Below are positions 61,405 through 64,000 of a DNA stretch of 64,000 nt, piece by piece. The translations under genes were made by a program, and so were the position numbers. The notes beneath the pieces are model-generated. The model was not told the origin of the DNA and ran no database searches. It worked only from the letters and a program-made list of their open reading frames with translations. Source of the stretch: Streptomyces pseudovenezuelae (GTDB lineage: Bacteria; Actinomycetota; Actinomycetes; Streptomycetales; Streptomycetaceae); assembly GCF_029892565.1 (NCBI RefSeq), contig NZ_JARXVH010000008.1:248001-312000 (forward strand). The letters run 5' to 3'. The first letter of the stretch is position 1. Each line of letters starts with the position of its first letter.

Positions 61405-64000
61405 CTACGTTGCGAAGGTCCGTCGGCGGCCCTGTGCCGCGGCCAACTCCTCCGCCGCGCGGCGGGCGTTGGCGGTGAGGTGGGTCGAGGACCAGGCGCG
61501 GGCGGTGCGTTCGGCGAGGGCGTAGTGCTCGGCCGCGGCCCGGTCCTCGCCTAGAAGGCGGTACAGGTCGGCGAGGGCGTGCGCGAGCGGGCGGGTGGCG
61601 TAGGCGGCTCCGGCCGCGCCGGCGAGCTGGTTCCGGAGCGGCAGCAGGTGCTCGACCAAGGCGGCGGCCTCCTCCAAGTCCCCGTGCAGGACGGCGAGTT
61701 GGGAGCGGAAATCGAGGTCGATGCCGTAGAGGTGGTCGGTCACGATCGCGTCGGGGCGCTGCACCTCTCGCGCCTCGTCGAGTCTGCCGACGTGGGCCAG
61801 GGCGAGGGCGAGGGCCACTCCGACGGGGGCGCCCACGGCCTCGTAGACCTCCCGCATCAGAGGCTCGATCTCGGCTGTTCGACCCCGGGCGAGCCGGATG
61901 GTGATCAGGCCGAGGGTGCGCAGGCGCGTGGCGTGGCGCGCGCCGACGCGGCGACCCAGGCCGTCCGCCTCGGCGTACCAGGCCTCCGCCGCGTCGAAGT
62001 GGCCCGCGACCGTCGCGAGCATGGCGGTGGTCGCGGCGTTGAGGCCCTGCGCCCACAGCATCCCGTAGCGGTGCGCGAGGGCGAGGCCCCGCTCGGTGTG
62101 ACGGCGTACGGCTGCCGGGTCGTTGCGGGTGCCGGCGGTCATGGCGTCGAGGTGTTCGCAGGTCCAGCGGTAGGCGGGGAGGTCGTGGTCCTCGGCGAGT
62201 CGGCGCAGCTCAGCGACCAGCGGGGTGCGGGTGGTGCCGTGGGCCTCGTGTGGGAGCAGCTTGGCCGAGGTCATCAACGCGGCGGCCAGCAGACGGGGTT
62301 CGCCGTTCGCGCGGGCGAGCGACAGCTGGGTGTGGGCCGCGTCCAGGGCGCGCGGCGCGTCCACGGCGGCGGCCGCCTCGACGAGGACCTGGAGCACCCG
62401 GGCGCGGGTGGGGTCGTCCAGGGCGGGGTCGGAGGTCAGCCGCTCCAGACGGGCCAGTGCCGTGCGGTCGTAGAAGCCCTCCAACCTGCTGCGCCACGGG
62501 GAGGGTTCGGTCCAGGCGCCGTAGACCGCCGCGACCAGGTCGCCCCGGTCGGCCCGCTCGGCGAGATCGACCGCGCGCCGCCGCGTGTGCAGGGCCGCGT
62601 CCGTCGCGCCGGCCCGCACCTGCGCGCCGAGCAGCCGCACCAACAGCCCTACCGTGCGGTCGAGTTCGGTGTCGACGCCGCCCGTGACCCCGGTGGCGGT
62701 GTGCACGTCGATCGCCTGCTGGATCAGGTCGACGGCGACGTCATAGGCGTAGCGCCGCTCCGCCGACTCGGCCGCCCACAGCGCGTAGTCGACGGCCAGC
62801 GGCGCGTGCGCCGCGGTGCCCGAGCGGGCGAAGTGGTGGGCCAGCGCGGCGAGATCGTCGGGGCGGTGGCGGGACAACGCCTGCGCGATACGGGCGTGCA
62901 GGCGGGCCCGCCGTACGCCGGACAGGTCGGTGTAGACGGTGTCGCGGACCAACGCGTGCACGAACCGCACGCGCCCCGGGCCGGGTTCGGCGAGCAGGTC
63001 CGCCGCGAGGGCGGCATCGAGCCCGTCAAGGACCGCCTCCTCGTCCAAACCACCCGTGCCGGCCGTACCGCCGTTGGCACCCGTGTCGCACGCGTCGATC
63101 AGCAGGGCGACGTCGGCCTCCAGGCCTACGACGGCGGCGAGTTGGAGGGTCGACCGGGCGCCGGCGGGCAGCATGGCCAGGCGTCGGCGCAGCACATCGC
63201 GCACACCCTGCGGGACCTCCGAGACGGCGACCAGGGCGCCCTCGCTGGCCAGCAGACGGGCGCTCTCCAGGACGTAGAAGGGGTTGCCGCCGGTGCGTTC
63301 GGCGAGCGCGGTCACCGTCGACGCGTCCACGGTCCCGCCGCAGACGGAGCCGACCACCGTGGCGATGTCCGTCGGTGACAGTCCGGTGAGCGTGATCCGG
63401 TGCGGGGCGCGGGGGGCGAGGCTGGCGAGCGTCTTGAGGAGGTCTTCGCCCACCTCGGCCGGACGGTGGCTGGTGACGGTGAGCAGGGGTACGCCGGTGA
63501 CGCCGGCCGCCGCTTCGAGCAGGGCGAGCGTCTCGCCGTCCGCGCGGTGCAGGTCCTCCAGGACGACGGCGAGCGGCCCGGCACCGGCCGCGTCCCGCAG
63601 CCAGGCGGCGAACGCGCGGTGCGTCCGGAACCGCCCCGCGGTCGCCTCGTCGCGACTGGCGGCGGCCCCGTCCTGCGGTTCGCGCAGCAGGACGGCCAGT
63701 TCCTCGGGCCGCGACGGCGGTACGTCCCGGGCGAGCGCCCCGAGCGCCTCCACCCAGGCCCAGGCGGGCGGCGTCCCCTCGTCCTCCGGACACCGCCCCA
63801 CGACCACCCGCCACCCGTCGGCCTGCAGCCGGCCGGCGAACTGGTTGAGCAGCGCGGACTTACCCGCCCCGGCCTCCCCGCTCACCAACACGACACCACC
63901 ACGCGGCCGGGCGGCCTGCACGACAGCGCCCAGAGCACGCAACTCCCGCTCCCGACCGACGAAAAGGTCATGGCCAGTGCGGGCCGCCTCGACTGAGGGC
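61405..64000 (-). CDS. Large AAA-type (AfsR/LuxR-like) regulator, 5' end beyond the window
   Basis: The frame is open from the right edge (reading TGHDLFVGRERELRAL) to TGA at 61405, about 864 residues. P-loop VSGEAGAGKSALLNQF, Walker-B-like LAVVLEDLHRAD, sensor region ERTGGNPFYVLESARLL, then a long helical TPR-like region. There is no LuxR HTH at the C-terminus (ends RRAAEELAAAQGRRRTFAT), so any DNA-binding (SARP/BTAD) or other effector domain must be N-terminal, outside the window. Convergent with the AraC gene, eight bases apart. Confidence 0.82.
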   Translation of the reverse strand, partial: PSVEAARTGHDLFVGRERELRALGAVVQAARPRGGVVLVSGEAGAGKSALLNQFAGRLQADGWRVVVGRCPEDEGTPPAWAWVEALGALARDVPPSRPEELAVLLREPQDGAAASRDEATAGRFRTHRAFAAWLRDAAGAGPLAVVLEDLHRADGETLALLEAAAGVTGVPLLTVTSHRPAEVGEDLLKTLASLAPRAPHRITLTGLSPTDIATVVGSVCGGTVDASTVTALAERTGGNPFYVLESARLLASEGALVAVSEVPQGVRDVLRRRLAMLPAGARSTLQLAAVVGLEADVALLIDACDTGANGGTAGTGGLDEEAVLDGLDAALAADLLAEPGPGRVRFVHALVRDTVYTDLSGVRRARLHARIAQALSRHRPDDLAALAHHFARSGTAAHAPLAVDYALWAAESAERRYAYDVAVDLIQQAIDVHTATGVTGGVDTELDRTVGLLVRLLGAQVRAGATDAALHTRRRAVDLAERADRGDLVAAVYGAWTEPSPWRSRLEGFYDRTALARLERLTSDPALDDPTRARVLQVLVEAAAAVDAPRALDAAHTQLSLARANGEPRLLAAALMTSAKLLPHEAHGTTRTPLVAELRRLAEDHDLPAYRWTCEHLDAMTAGTRNDPAAVRRHTERGLALAHRYGMLWAQGLNAATTAMLATVAGHFDAAEAWYAEADGLGRRVGARHATRLRTLGLITIRLARGRTAEIEPLMREVYEAVGAPVGVALALALAHVGRLDEAREVQRPDAIVTDHLYGIDLDFRSQLAVLHGDLEEAAALVEHLLPLRNQLAGAAGAAYATRPLAHALADLYRLLGEDRAAAEHYALAERTARAWSSTHLTANARRAAEELAAAQGRRRTFAT

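Overview
The window is high-GC actinobacterial DNA, most likely from a Streptomyces chromosome and more like an accessory arm than the core. The signs are strong third-position GC bias, many GTG/TTG starts, Tat signals on secreted enzymes, a very high density of TetR/MarR/XRE-MmyB/LacI/GntR/AraC regulators, many secreted polysaccharide hydrolases, a DasR-like regulator with matching operators, a CsoR-type copper box and a TTA (bldA-type) codon in a glycosyltransferase. I saw no rRNA, tRNA, CRISPR array, transposase or replication origin.

Layout. 1-7.5 kb: SDR tail, Tat-exported metallo-beta-lactamase-fold hydrolase, frameshifted isochorismatase-family gene, SDR lacking the usual Tyr, methyltransferase divergent from a giant LuxR/MalT-type regulator, then a small protein coupled to an HSL-type esterase. 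7.5-17 kb: orphan zinc-finger anti-sigma-like protein, FAD oxidase, regulator remnant, frameshifted Dabb protein, quinone-reductase-like MDR divergent from a TetR gene, TTA-containing glycosyltransferase, YwqG-like protein, NlpC/P60 hydrolase with partner. 17-25 kb: a compact six-gene minus-strand operon (LacI regulator, FAD oxidoreductase, single-chain hydantoinase/oxoprolinase, HExxH protein, anion permease, Tat-secreted beta-propeller protein). This is the best candidate for an undescribed catabolic system. 25-34.3 kb: MmyB regulator, secreted PHB-depolymerase-like esterase, GlxA-type regulator divergent from a DJ-1/PfpI protein, TetR/MarR/aldo-keto reductase group, DUF2218 gene, and a permease behind a CsoR-like box. 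34.3-36 kb: decayed ABC permease, MarR and flavin-reductase genes. 36-42.7 kb: two more MmyB regulators, a dihydrolipoamide dehydrogenase, MarR with two SDRs, F420/NADP-type reductase.

42.7-52.3 kb is a glycan-degradation island: a DasR-like GntR regulator with tandem TGGTCA-type repeats, the wreck of a sugar ABC transporter, and four glycosidases (GH20, CBM3-GH16, GH78 with four Cys-rich repeats, GH76 with a duplicated N-terminal module). 52.4-55.6 kb holds an amidohydrolase-like protein without its catalytic barrel fused to an Atu4866 domain, an alpha/beta hydrolase whose nucleophile Ser is Asn, and a complete amidohydrolase. 56-61.4 kb has an FG-GAP lipoprotein, a tightly coupled ArsR/AHSA1/DHFR-like operon with a clear promoter and probable leaderless start, and an AraC regulator divergent from a second Atu4866 gene plus a Na+/H+ antiporter. 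The right edge cuts a large AAA-type regulator.

Four otherwise well-conserved genes carry a single-base indel and a fifth an in-frame stop. From sequence alone I cannot tell pseudogenes from assembly errors; two of the indels lie in homopolymer runs. All family assignments come from reading the translations against remembered family motifs, not from searches.
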